Positions 17,426 through 26,842 of a stretch of DNA of 64,000 bases are shown in pieces. The notes under the pieces are model-generated. The model was not told where the DNA came from. It worked only from the letters and a program-made list of their open reading frames with translations, and ran no database searches. Every line of letters starts with the position of its first letter. Within the stretch, counting starts at the first letter, position 1. Source of the stretch: Pedobacter schmidteae (GTDB taxonomy: Bacteria > Bacteroidota > Bacteroidia > Sphingobacteriales > Sphingobacteriaceae); contig NZ_LS999839.1 in the NCBI RefSeq assembly GCF_900564155.1, positions 1,051,097-1,115,096 on the forward strand, given 5' to 3'. The position numbers and the translations under genes are program-made.

Positions 17426-18922
17426 TTATAAATCAAACCACATTTTTACATTATACCTAATTGTCTCTTTAGGTGCATTCGGATTTCTTGAAATCTCGTT
17501 TACAATCGGATACTCATATCTTCTGAAGATAGGACCAGCCGGCGCACCAACAGGAAGTGTTAACAAAGGAACTTCGCTTCCATCAGGACCAGATCTTCTC
17601 CACTGTGTAAAAGCATCCAAACCTCTGTCCATTTTATCAACCCATTGTTGTGCATGGATAGCCTTAACAGCTTCGGCCTGTGTTGCAAAAGTTCCTACCG
17701 GATATTGATTTGCAAAATTTGCCGATAAAGTTGCATCAGCCCCAAAATACAAACATGATACTTCCAGCGCTTTTTTATACAACTGGCTGGCTTTGGCCAG
17801 ATCCGTAGCAACACCTAAGCCTCTGGCATAAACCTCAGCTTCGTTAAATAATTCCTCCTGATAGGTAAACATTACCTCAGGTGCCGTTGCCGAGTGAAGC
17901 GTTTTTGCAATCCTTGGATTTACCGCATCTACTGCATCTGCTCCAGGTACAACACCTACATATTTAGTGGCAGCAGCAGGTTTATCAAAAAACTTAGGCA
18001 AACGCGGGTCGGCCACAGCAAGTGCCGGAGTAGGATCCATGATATCTGTTACCGGTTTGGTTGCAAAAAAGAAGTTAACCCCGCCGTTGTATTGTAAGCC
18101 AATTGCATATTTAGGATTACGTTTATTAGCTACATCCTGATAAGCAATTTGTGCATTATCCGCTGCCGAATTCACCAGGCTTGTTGTTCCTCCAGATATA
18201 ATGGCTCCAACAGCTGCAGCTTTTGAAGGATCTTTATCTACCATCGTTAGCAATGTACGTACTTTAAGTGATTTTGCCAGTCTTTTCCATTTGGCAATAT
18301 CTCCTTTATAGATCAAATCGTAGCCATCATTATTAGCCCCGATTTTCAAAGGACTTGCTTCATCAAACTGTGCCAGGGCCTCATCCAAAATCGAAAGGGT
18401 TCCTTCAAGTACAGTCTTCTGGTCATCAAACTTTGGATAAATAATATCCGGGTTCCAGGCTTCTGTAAAAGGGACATCACCAAAAGTAGTGGTGATATCA
18501 TAAATAACCATAGCCAACAATACTTTACTTTGTGCTGCAGCATTATTATTAGCTGGACTTGCTGCTTCCGACAATTTAATGGCCTGTTTAAGGTTTGCTC
18601 CAGCTCTCACATATAGTGACACCCAGGTGTTATTTAAAAAGTTCGCAGAAAAAGTATAGGTATCAGCACTTGGATCTCCGCCCGACCAACCAGTTGGGTT
18701 ATTACCCCCACCGCCAAGACATTGGCTGGCCAATCCGATTGGGATGTACAAATCGCCACTTGATCTTAAATTGATATAAGCCACTGATGCATAAGAAAAC
18801 AACAATTTGGGGTCGACAGCAGTAGCTGTATTGGGACTCGTATTGATGTCCAGGTATTTTTTGCAGGATGATAGTGATAACAGCAACGTTATGACACTAA
18901 ACGTATATATAAATTTTTTCAT
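17426..18922 (-). CDS. SusD/RagB-family nutrient-binding lipoprotein (susD2)
   Basis: 498 aa with a lipoprotein signal ending at C20 (LLSLSSCKKY) and the usual YLDINTSPN beginning. TPR-like helices (LLAMVIYDITTTFGDVPFTE; GDIAKWKRLAKSLKVRTLL) and a late helix with EVMFTYQEELFNEAEVYAR are family hallmarks of the SusD-like_2 branch. It starts five bases after susC2 and is followed by the small lipoprotein, so the three genes form one leftward operon. It sits at the cell surface as partner of SusC2. The substrate is not visible; peptides are favoured by the upstream M14 peptidase. Confidence 0.93.
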   Translation of the reverse strand: MKKFIYTFSVITLLLSLSSCKKYLDINTSPNTATAVDPKLLFSYASVAYINLRSSGDLYIPIGLASQCLGGGGNNPTGWSGGDPSADTYTFSANFLNNTWVSLYVRAGANLKQAIKLSEAASPANNNAAAQSKVLLAMVIYDITTTFGDVPFTEAWNPDIIYPKFDDQKTVLEGTLSILDEALAQFDEASPLKIGANNDGYDLIYKGDIAKWKRLAKSLKVRTLLTMVDKDPSKAAAVGAIISGGTTSLVNSAADNAQIAYQDVANKRNPKYAIGLQYNGGVNFFFATKPVTDIMDPTPALAVADPRLPKFFDKPAAATKYVGVVPGADAVDAVNPRIAKTLHSATAPEVMFTYQEELFNEAEVYARGLGVATDLAKASQLYKKALEVSCLYFGADATLSANFANQYPVGTFATQAEAVKAIHAQQWVDKMDRGLDAFTQWRRSGPDGSEVPLLTLPVGAPAGPIFRRYEYPIVNEISRNPNAPKETIRYNVKMWFDL

Positions 18923-18927
18923 TTCTA

Positions 18928-21900
18928 TTAAATCTTAAGTCTTAAGTTAAAACCAAGGGTTCTGGTAGAAGGAATTGAATTGAACTCAACCCCCTCAGCA
19001 ACACTCTCCGTTCCGAAGAAGTTCGCTTCCGGATCGATGTGTGGAACATTATCATGTATAATCCATAAGTTCCTACCTTCCAATCCTATTTCAGCAGCCT
19101 TTATAAATTTAGCACCTCCTCTAAAAAGTTTTGATGGCAACACATAAGACAATCTTACCTCTCTCAGTTTCACATAGGACGCATCAAAAATATTTCCTTC
19201 GGTATTGGTTGTTGAATATTGCGCCCAGTATTCTTGCATACTGGTAACTGGAACAGTATTTGGAACAAAGGTACTTCCTGAAGCAACAACGCCTTTGTCA
19301 ATAAAGATTCTTCCTCTGTTTAACAATGTTTCTTCGGACAGCCCGCTCGTTCTTAGCGTCGACACAGTATTTGAGTAGATCACGCCACCTTTTCTAATAT
19401 CAATAAGGAAGCTAAGTGAGGCGCCTTTATAAGAGAATGTATTGTTAATACCACCCAACCAATCAGGACTCATATTACCTAATCTTTTTTCAGGAGAGGT
19501 TTTTCTCAAACCGTTTGCTTCATCAATAATGATGTTTCCTGAAGGATCTCTTTGCCATGCCACACCGTATATACCAAATGATTTGCCTGGCTCTGCTTTG
19601 ATAGACAAACCACTCCAGCCACTAGCCAATTGATAAGACGTCAATTCTGGTGGCAACTCTACAGTCTGAACATTTCTCGAGAAATTAAGATCCATATTCC
19701 AGGTAAAATCTCTCATTTTAACAGGAACAAGTCCCAAAGTTACCTCTACACCTTTATTTTTTACCGATCCTGCATTTTTGAAGATGTTTGAATATCCGGT
19801 AGATTGCGGAAGTGGCAAAGTTATCAGCTGGTCAGAAGTGTTAGTATTGTAATAGGTTACATCCAGGTTAACACGGCTATCCAAAAACCTCAATTCTGTA
19901 CCTATCTCAAATGAAGCCTGATTTTGTGGTTTCAGGTCGAGATTAGGTATAGATGCCGGGCTACTAAATGCAAGTACACCATTGAAAGGGAAAGTAGAAC
20001 CATAACCATACTGAGCGAATGCAGCACTAATAGGTGTATAAGTGAACAATCCTTGATATGGCTCGGTATCACTACCTACGTTTGCATAACTTGCCCTTAA
20101 CTTACCGTAGTTAAACCAACTGCTTTTTGGTAAAACCTCACTAAACACAAAACTTGAACTCACAGATGGATAAAAATATGATCTGTTTTGAATAGGTAAA
20201 GTTGAAGACCAGTCATTTCTTCCGGTAACGTTTAAGAACAGATAATCTTTATAAGAAAGCCCTATATCGCCATAAAGTCCTTGAATCCTTCTTTTATTTT
20301 GGGTATTGGTAGTTACCACACTTCCAGCATTAGAATAATTATAAAGTTCGTCAACCGTTAATTGTTGTGCATCAGTCAGGTCTCTGCGATAGAATGATTC
20401 AAAAACGTTATACCCACCAATTACTTTCAAATGCAGATCTTCTGTTAATTTATGCTCTGCAGTGATGATCAGGTCATTGTTGATGATCCTGTTGTAAATG
20501 TTAGCTGCATAAAAATCACCTGTTAACGATCCAATTGTTCCTTGTCTGGTTACACCTCTTCTATACTCATTGTAAAAGTCAGTACCCAGGTTATCAGAGA
20601 TCGTTAACCACTCCAATGGTTTATAAGTTACAATTCCATTACCGAAAAATCTGTCAACAACGTTAGAGAAGTTGTTGTTGTTTACTACCCAGAACGGGTT
20701 GTTACCTGTTCTTGTAGATGTTAACGCAATTTGCTGTTTAGTAACCGGGTCAACATAATTATCTCTTAACAGGTTTACATCAATTGTTCTTGGCAAACCA
20801 TAAACAATAGACTGCAATACACTTGGGTTATTAGAACTTTGAACAGGGCGGCCATCGGCAACTGTACGTGTATAGTTTGCACTAGTCCTCACATCCAGGC
20901 CTTTGAAAATATTCCTGCCTGCATTTAAGCTCAAAGAGTTCTTTTTAAGTTTCTCATTAGGAACAATACCATTTTGTGTGGTATTGGTAAATCCAAAACG
21001 ATAATCTCCGGAATCACCCCCACCTTCGAAAGAAACAGAGTTGATATAAGTTTTTCCGGTGTTATAGAAATCTTTGATGTTATCCGGATAAGCCTGTAAA
21101 GTGATCTGGCGTCCCAAATAATCGGTATACTTCTTATCCTGAACTTCACTTATTTTAGGCCCCCAACCATTCACACTCGGACTATTAAGTGCTGGGTTAG
21201 CGCTATTGTAAGCACCTTGCACGCCTTGAGCATATTCGTTCTGAAACTTTGGAAGTTTCAAAACATTATCAAAACGCGTTGAAGAGTTGAAAGAAACAGA
21301 AGATTGTCCTTTTTTACCTTTTTTTGTAGTAATTACAATTGCACCATTTTTTGCCCTTGCCCCGTACAAAGCCGTTGCCGCCGCACCTTTAAGCACCGTA
21401 AGGGTCTCGATGTCGTCTGAGTTAAGATCCCCAGCCCTGTTACCATAATCTGAACCCGCACTTCCCTGTGGAACAGAACTGGTTGTAATGGTATTGATCT
21501 GCTGAGAACTGTTATCTACAGGTAACCCGTCGATAACAAAAATCGGTTGGTTTGAAGTTCCGTTAGAGTTGAAAGAAGAGTTTCCCCTGATGATGATTTT
21601 AGAAGATCCACCAACGGTACCTGACTGAGAAGTTACCCGAACACCCGCAGCTTTACCAGCAAGTGCATTGATCACGTTAGTTTCTCTTGCCTTGGTTATT
21701 TCGTCACCTTTAATTGTTGTAACAGCATATCCCAGAGATTTAGCTGTCCTTGTAATACCCATCGCGGTTACCACAACCTCGCCCAATTGTTTTGCGTCGG
21801 CAATCATACTTGCGTTAATTACATTTGAAGAGCCTATTGTGATAACTTGTTGTAGATAACCAATTGACGAAAATTCAATTGAATTTTGCCCCGATGCAAC

Positions 21901-22089
21901 CTTAAGGGCGTATTTTCCATTTGCATCCGTTGAAGTACCATTCTGCGTACCAACGATTTTTACAGAAACTCCGGGAAGTGGAAGGCCATCCTCCTTCGCC
22001 GTAACTGTACCAGTAATTGTTCGGTCTTGTGCCATTGCAGCTCCCGCAATAAACACCAAAATGAACAAACTTTGTAAAAGTTTTTTCAT
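18928..22089 (-). CDS. SusC/RagA-family TonB-linked outer membrane transporter (susC2)
   Basis: 1053 aa. Same layout as susC1: signal peptide to about residue 20, carboxypeptidase-D-like domain (24-100), LGEVVVTAMGI segment, plug with LNSDDIETLTVLKGAAATAL, and a barrel ending in LRLKI. It is the first gene of the leftward susC2-susD2-lipoprotein operon. The long upstream gap holds a near-consensus -7 box (TATATTTA, minus strand 22123-22130) and a 12-bp palindrome that could be an operator. The M14 peptidase gene lies directly upstream in the same direction. Confidence 0.95.
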   Translation of the reverse strand: MKKLLQSLFILVFIAGAAMAQDRTITGTVTAKEDGLPLPGVSVKIVGTQNGTSTDANGKYALKVASGQNSIEFSSIGYLQQVITIGSSNVINASMIADAKQLGEVVVTAMGITRTAKSLGYAVTTIKGDEITKARETNVINALAGKAAGVRVTSQSGTVGGSSKIIIRGNSSFNSNGTSNQPIFVIDGLPVDNSSQQINTITTSSVPQGSAGSDYGNRAGDLNSDDIETLTVLKGAAATALYGARAKNGAIVITTKKGKKGQSSVSFNSSTRFDNVLKLPKFQNEYAQGVQGAYNSANPALNSPSVNGWGPKISEVQDKKYTDYLGRQITLQAYPDNIKDFYNTGKTYINSVSFEGGGDSGDYRFGFTNTTQNGIVPNEKLKKNSLSLNAGRNIFKGLDVRTSANYTRTVADGRPVQSSNNPSVLQSIVYGLPRTIDVNLLRDNYVDPVTKQQIALTSTRTGNNPFWVVNNNNFSNVVDRFFGNGIVTYKPLEWLTISDNLGTDFYNEYRRGVTRQGTIGSLTGDFYAANIYNRIINNDLIITAEHKLTEDLHLKVIGGYNVFESFYRRDLTDAQQLTVDELYNYSNAGSVVTTNTQNKRRIQGLYGDIGLSYKDYLFLNVTGRNDWSSTLPIQNRSYFYPSVSSSFVFSEVLPKSSWFNYGKLRASYANVGSDTEPYQGLFTYTPISAAFAQYGYGSTFPFNGVLAFSSPASIPNLDLKPQNQASFEIGTELRFLDSRVNLDVTYYNTNTSDQLITLPLPQSTGYSNIFKNAGSVKNKGVEVTLGLVPVKMRDFTWNMDLNFSRNVQTVELPPELTSYQLASGWSGLSIKAEPGKSFGIYGVAWQRDPSGNIIIDEANGLRKTSPEKRLGNMSPDWLGGINNTFSYKGASLSFLIDIRKGGVIYSNTVSTLRTSGLSEETLLNRGRIFIDKGVVASGSTFVPNTVPVTSMQEYWAQYSTTNTEGNIFDASYVKLREVRLSYVLPSKLFRGGAKFIKAAEIGLEGRNLWIIHDNVPHIDPEANFFGTESVAEGVEFNSIPSTRTLGFNLRLKI

Positions 22090-22419
22090 AAGAAATTAAA
22101 ATTTAGGTTAGTTAATAATGGATAAATATAGCCTTTTTGGTATGCATGCATAGCTTATACACAAAGCTTAACACATTTATGACATTTAAATGACACAACA
22201 AATAGGCAACAATAATCTATAAAACGCGTTAAATCCAACTATTATAAGCCAAAAAACAACAAACTCAGAATATTATTTCAGCTCAGCCAACAAAAAACAA
22301 GCACCACCAAACATTTAACAAAATTTAACAGTTGCTCTTAATTTTTTTAATAAAGATATATCACTTTAATCAAAACCCACTAAAACCGTAGATTTTACCT
22401 ATTTAAAGGCCATTCCTCT
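22090..22419. other. regulatory gap upstream of susC2
   Basis: 330 bases without a gene, AT-rich. On the minus strand a TATATTTA box (22123-22130) lies 33 bases before the susC2 start. Just upstream of it is the perfect palindrome TATGCATGCATA (22141-22152). No clear terminator for the M14 peptidase gene was found, so read-through from the peptidase into susC2 is possible. Confidence 0.45.
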
Positions 22420-24909
22420 TTAGTTGACCAGGAAAACTGCATTCGCAAACATCAACTTTCCATTTTCCCAAAAAGAACGAAAAAGCAAACTTGCCCCCAG
22501 ATAAATGATCGCTCCTTTTCCTTCTGGCTGCACACCATAAAGCATACCAGTCCCTAGCTTTTTAAGCACGCCTTCGCCCGCAATACCTGCAACATAGCTA
22601 CCCGGTTTCAAAACCCCGGTATTCCAGCCATGTTTCAAAAACTCATATAGCTTGTCGTCCGTTTTTAAAGCGTAATAATAATCCCCCAATCCGGCACTGA
22701 TGGGATGGCTCCGGTCCAACTCTACTTTAAATATGGCACCCGGAATGGCATTGGATAAATTGATCTGTCTGCGGCTAAAGTATTTGGGAATATCGCTTGT
22801 AGAAAACTCATCTTTAAATGTCTCTTTCTTCTGGATGTCGAAAGGCTTTTTTGCCACCACACTTAATATCGCATCCTCCAATAAAATCAGTTTTCCACCA
22901 ATCTTTATCCAATCCTGTACTTTTTCATTCAGGTTGTCGCCATAATTTCCATCCGGTAAAATCAGGGTGTTAATTTTGTTAATGTCCAGGGCAGCTATAT
23001 CGTCCATGCCTATTACCGTTATTGGATAGCCCAGTTCGGTTTCAAAAAAATGCCACACTTCGCCCATACTCTGGGCCGATATTTCAGGTCCCGCAACAAC
23101 GGCCACCTTTGGCGCCGTTAAAACCGGGTATACCGACGAACCAAAATCTTTTCCTTTGTCCACAAAACCACCCAATACGGAAAAAAACACAGCCTTGAAT
23201 TCCTTTTGCACAGCTGCGATCCGGGCTGGCAAATCTTTAATCGTGCGTTCATTTTCGGCCCTGTATATCAATAATGAACCCACGGGATACCTCATTCCTC
23301 CCACAACAAATGCTTCTTCTGCCAACCGCACTTTAACCCCCGACTTCTGCAAGGCAATCAATATCCTGGCGTCGTCTATCGAATTCCAGGGCAAAAGCCA
23401 GGCATAAGGCTTCTCGGCCACAGGAGCGCCAATATTGGGTTCCTCCAAGAAACTGTATTTCCCTTTCAGGGATTCCTTTGTTGCATAGGCGCCTAAGCCA
23501 TAAGCATAAGGAAGGGCCCAGGCCGTGATGTCGTAAGTATTGGAATCGCTTACCTTGGTTTGTGGTTCAAACAAAACATTGGCTAGTACGGCAGCCGGCT
23601 GGGCCATATTTACAATCAAATCATTCCGTTCAATTTTAAAAGGCTCAGTTTTACCCGTTTCATAACTATATCCAGTTGCCGAGGCCTCACCGCCAAACGC
23701 AAAGTCCACCCCATTTCGTTTTAACAGTGTCGCCAGGCGTTTTATTTTTCCAAAATTTTCGCCTTTTACCACATAACTTTTAAAAATCCCGGGAGGCGAG
23801 ATCCTCGCCTGTTCAAAATACTTCCCAAACTCCTCAACCAGTCTGTCGGCGTTTTTCGAAACCGTTTCCAAGGTCGCCATTCCGGTTGTAAAATGGTGAT
23901 CTATACGATCTTTTAAGGTCAATGTATCCCCATCAAGCGTAATCACCGCCAAACCAGCACCAATTCCTCCTTGCTCATAAGTCATCCCCACAGCACCGTT
24001 ATATAAAGGATAGGTATCGCCATAAGAAGGATACAACAGATCAAACTGTTCCTTCGTAAAATACTTCCAGCCTTTCTGGTCAAAGTATTTTGCATTGTTT
24101 TTACCCACAGTAACCTGAAATTCTCTTTGCCATGGTGTAATGTCTTGATGTATAGGTTCCGCTGCCGGAGCAAAATAATACGGTTCGTTATAATTTTGCT
24201 CATGAAAATCAACATGCACCTCGGGCATCCATTCCCGGTACAAGATCAGACGTTGCTGGGTTTCCACTTGCGACTGCCAGGCCCAATCGCGGTTCAAATC
24301 AAAGTAATAATGATTGGACCGACCACCTGGCCAGGGTTCAATGTGCTCCCGGGCCATCGGATTGGGATTTGGCTTTAACCCTGCTACACTGTTAAAATAA
24401 CTTACATAACGTTCTCGTCCATCCGGGTTCAGGCAAGGGTCCAATATCACTACGGTATTGCTTAACCAGTTCTGTATTTTTGAAGTTTTGGCTTCCGCCA
24501 GGGTGTAAAAAGTTTTTAGTGCAGCCTCTGTCGAACTGGCTTCATTGCCATGTACATTGTAACTTAACCAAACAATTGCGGGGTGCTTTGCCGATTTTCC
24601 CAATAACTTCTCGCCCTTACTTAAGCTTTGGTTATTCTTTTTAATCTGCTCCAGCCTTTCCATATTCTCCCTGGACGATATGATGGCCACCAGCAATTCG
24701 CGCCCTTCGTAGCTTTTCCCGTAACTTACAACTTTAACGTTTTTTGTCGTTTTGCCAAGGTGTTTAACATAGTCCAGCATTTTATCGTGTGCGGTAAATT
24801 TGCTACCCAGGGCATATCCAAAAAACTCATCCGGCGATTTGACCTGTGCATTTACACCGCTCCAATCCAACAACAAAAACAAAAAGGGAAACAGAAAGCA
24901 TTTTATCAT
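22420..24909 (-). CDS. secreted M14-family zinc carboxypeptidase
   Basis: 829 aa with a signal peptide (about 1-21, ending near VNAQ). The metallocarboxypeptidase zinc site is visible: YNVHGNEASSTEA supplies the His and Glu, and EVHVDFHEQ is the likely third ligand. NPDGRERY and DLNRDWAW are conserved substrate-pocket segments. The long C-terminal part (about 400-829) resembles a class I glutamine-amidotransferase-like fold (KVAVVAGPEISAQSMGEVWH) seen in large Bacteroidota M14 proteins. It lies directly upstream of susC2 in the same direction, so peptide release followed by TonB-dependent uptake is a reasonable inference. Confidence 0.9.
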   Translation of the reverse strand: MIKCFLFPFLFLLLDWSGVNAQVKSPDEFFGYALGSKFTAHDKMLDYVKHLGKTTKNVKVVSYGKSYEGRELLVAIISSRENMERLEQIKKNNQSLSKGEKLLGKSAKHPAIVWLSYNVHGNEASSTEAALKTFYTLAEAKTSKIQNWLSNTVVILDPCLNPDGRERYVSYFNSVAGLKPNPNPMAREHIEPWPGGRSNHYYFDLNRDWAWQSQVETQQRLILYREWMPEVHVDFHEQNYNEPYYFAPAAEPIHQDITPWQREFQVTVGKNNAKYFDQKGWKYFTKEQFDLLYPSYGDTYPLYNGAVGMTYEQGGIGAGLAVITLDGDTLTLKDRIDHHFTTGMATLETVSKNADRLVEEFGKYFEQARISPPGIFKSYVVKGENFGKIKRLATLLKRNGVDFAFGGEASATGYSYETGKTEPFKIERNDLIVNMAQPAAVLANVLFEPQTKVSDSNTYDITAWALPYAYGLGAYATKESLKGKYSFLEEPNIGAPVAEKPYAWLLPWNSIDDARILIALQKSGVKVRLAEEAFVVGGMRYPVGSLLIYRAENERTIKDLPARIAAVQKEFKAVFFSVLGGFVDKGKDFGSSVYPVLTAPKVAVVAGPEISAQSMGEVWHFFETELGYPITVIGMDDIAALDINKINTLILPDGNYGDNLNEKVQDWIKIGGKLILLEDAILSVVAKKPFDIQKKETFKDEFSTSDIPKYFSRRQINLSNAIPGAIFKVELDRSHPISAGLGDYYYALKTDDKLYEFLKHGWNTGVLKPGSYVAGIAGEGVLKKLGTGMLYGVQPEGKGAIIYLGASLLFRSFWENGKLMFANAVFLVN

Positions 24910-24977
24910 ATCATTTCTTTATGTTGGAGATGCTACAAAACACACAGTTAATATACCAAAATAATAAAGAATATTTC

Positions 24978-25005
24978 TTGTTTCTCTTTCATCCCGATAT
25001 ATTTG
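24978..25005 (+). promoter_or_regulatory. murF promoter
   Basis: TTG (24978-24980) and TATATTTG (24998-25005) are spaced 17 bases apart, matching the Bacteroidota -33/-7 pattern. The leader to the murF ATG would be about 58 bases. Confidence 0.55.
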
Positions 25006-25069
25006 TTGTTCAATAAAGAAAGAGCCTGGATAAATAAACCAAATTTAGGGCCTTATACCATTTCAGCAA

Positions 25070-26371
25070 ATGACAAACATAGCATCTCTGTATCAGCAAT
25101 ACCTTAAACATCCCATTATCTGTACAGATACCAGGAACATCACAGCAGGCTGCCTATTTTTTGCCCTTAAAGGTGATAAATTTGATGCAAACACCTTTGC
25201 TGCGCAAGCCATTACTGAGGGTGCGGCTTATGCTATTATAGACAATGAAGACTACCGTACCGACGACCGATGTATTTTGGTTGACGATGTGTTGACCACC
25301 TTACAGGATCTGGCCCGGCACCACCGCAGCCAGCTCGGCATTCCGGTTATAGGCCTAACCGGAAGCAATGGCAAAACCACCACCAAAGAGCTGATCAATG
25401 CCGTATTGCAACAGAAATACAAAAGCTTTGCTACCAAAGGAAATTTAAATAACCATATTGGCGTTCCGCTTTCCATCCTTTCACTTACCCCACAAACGGA
25501 GATTGCCGTGATAGAAATGGGGGCAAACCATCAAAAGGAAATTGAGTTTTTATGTGGTATAGCCCAGCCTACACATGGATTGATCACCAATATCGGCATG
25601 GCACATTTAGACGGATTTGGAGGCTTTGAGGGCGTAAAAAAAGGTAAAGCCGAATTGTTTGCTTACCTGAAAGACCAGGACGGTATTGCATTCATCAACC
25701 ACAATAATCCTTATTTGATGGAGATGAGTGAAAAAAACGGTTTAGATAAGATCATTTATTACGGGACAGAAACCACCAATACGGTATCGGGCAAACTGTT
25801 AAAATCAGACCCCCTGATCGAGCTTTCATGGGATAGCAAAGCCGGATCATTCCAAACAAATGTACAATTGACCGGCACATATAATTTTGAAAACATCCTG
25901 GCAGCCATTTGTATCGGGCAGTTTTTTGAGGTTTCACCAGCAGAGATTAACGCCGGTCTATCGGGTTATCAGCCCAACAACAACCGGTCACAAATTACCA
26001 AAACGGCTAAAAATACAGTAATCTGTGATTTTTACAATGCCAACCCCAGCAGTATGGCTGCAGCGCTTGCCAATATTGATGCTTTAAGCAGCGCCAATAA
26101 AACGATCATCATTGGTGACATGTTTGAACTTGGAGCCGAATCGGCAACACAACACCGCAACATTATTGAGCAGGCCGAAAAGCTAAACATCAATACGCTG
26201 ATATTTATAGGTCACGCTTTTTATGAAGCCCGACAAGATCGCAAGGGCCTTTTCTTTAATACTCCAGCCGAGGCCGAAGCTTTTTTAAAAAACAATCCGG
26301 TAAATGATAGTCTTGTTCTATTAAAAGGATCACGCGGAATGGCACTTGAGCAACTGCTACCGCTACTTTAG
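25070..26371 (+). CDS. murF: UDP-N-acetylmuramoyl-tripeptide--D-alanyl-D-alanine ligase
   Basis: 433 aa, the usual length. It adds D-Ala-D-Ala to UDP-MurNAc-tripeptide in the cytoplasm, the last soluble ligation of peptidoglycan precursor synthesis. The Mur-ligase P-loop GLTGSNGKTTTKE is at about residues 94-106. Other family segments are KGNLNNHIGVPLSIL, EMGANHQKEIEFL, ITNIGMAHLDGFG and, near the end, YNANPSSMAAAL and GDMFELG. It stands alone rather than in a division/wall cluster. Its stop codon abuts that of the convergent gldH with no space and no visible terminator. Confidence 0.96.
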   Translation: MTNIASLYQQYLKHPIICTDTRNITAGCLFFALKGDKFDANTFAAQAITEGAAYAIIDNEDYRTDDRCILVDDVLTTLQDLARHHRSQLGIPVIGLTGSNGKTTTKELINAVLQQKYKSFATKGNLNNHIGVPLSILSLTPQTEIAVIEMGANHQKEIEFLCGIAQPTHGLITNIGMAHLDGFGGFEGVKKGKAELFAYLKDQDGIAFINHNNPYLMEMSEKNGLDKIIYYGTETTNTVSGKLLKSDPLIELSWDSKAGSFQTNVQLTGTYNFENILAAICIGQFFEVSPAEINAGLSGYQPNNNRSQITKTAKNTVICDFYNANPSSMAAALANIDALSSANKTIIIGDMFELGAESATQHRNIIEQAEKLNINTLIFIGHAFYEARQDRKGLFFNTPAEAEAFLKNNPVNDSLVLLKGSRGMALEQLLPLL

Positions 26372-26842
26372 TTATTGTGCTATGGCTACTTTTATGCCGG
26401 CATCACTCACCTCTTTCAAAGGGTTATCGCGCATATTCTGTTCCAGCTCCAGCTCGTATTTACCGGGAGCCGGGAACTTAAAATGCGTAAGTAATGGGAA
26501 CTCATAGGTATACAAATTTCCGGAGCCCGACCCTTTCCATTGTCCATCTGGTTCTGCCAGCTTAAACTCGTATCGACGGCTACGTTTTTTTTGGGCAGCT
26601 TTTACATTCAGCCATACAAAAATATTGGAATACCGATAATCGGAAGTATGCCGCAATTTAAAGTAAATATGATAAGCCTTGTTGCTGTCTTTTATGTCAA
26701 CAGTTACCTTTACACGATTGGCGTAACTCCAGTTACGTGCAGGCATCGTTTGATTCACATCAGCAATAATATTGGTATCGCAGCCGCCCAACAACAAAGC
26801 AAAAACGGCTGCGAACAAAATTAAAACCTTATTATTCTTCAT
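26372..26842 (-). CDS. gldH: gliding-motility lipoprotein GldH
   Basis: 156 aa from the ATG at 26842; the longer frame to 27259 runs through the low-complexity end of the upstream gene and is not real. The lipoprotein signal ends at C21 (LLLGGCDTN). Conserved GldH segments are NWSYANRVKVTVDI, YHIYFKLRHTSDYRYSNIFV and GKYELELEQNMRDNPL. In Flavobacterium GldH is needed for gliding and is linked with the type 9 secretion machinery; its exact action is not known. Its start overlaps the end of the RicT-like gene by 11 bases, so translation is probably coupled. Confidence 0.92.
   Translation of the reverse strand: MKNNKVLILFAAVFALLLGGCDTNIIADVNQTMPARNWSYANRVKVTVDIKDSNKAYHIYFKLRHTSDYRYSNIFVWLNVKAAQKKRSRRYEFKLAEPDGQWKGSGSGNLYTYEFPLLTHFKFPAPGKYELELEQNMRDNPLKEVSDAGIKVAIAQ

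Noticed and set aside
12107..24909. Polysaccharide utilisation locus
   Set aside because: No glycoside hydrolase, lyase or hybrid sensor is present; the only hydrolase is a carboxypeptidase.
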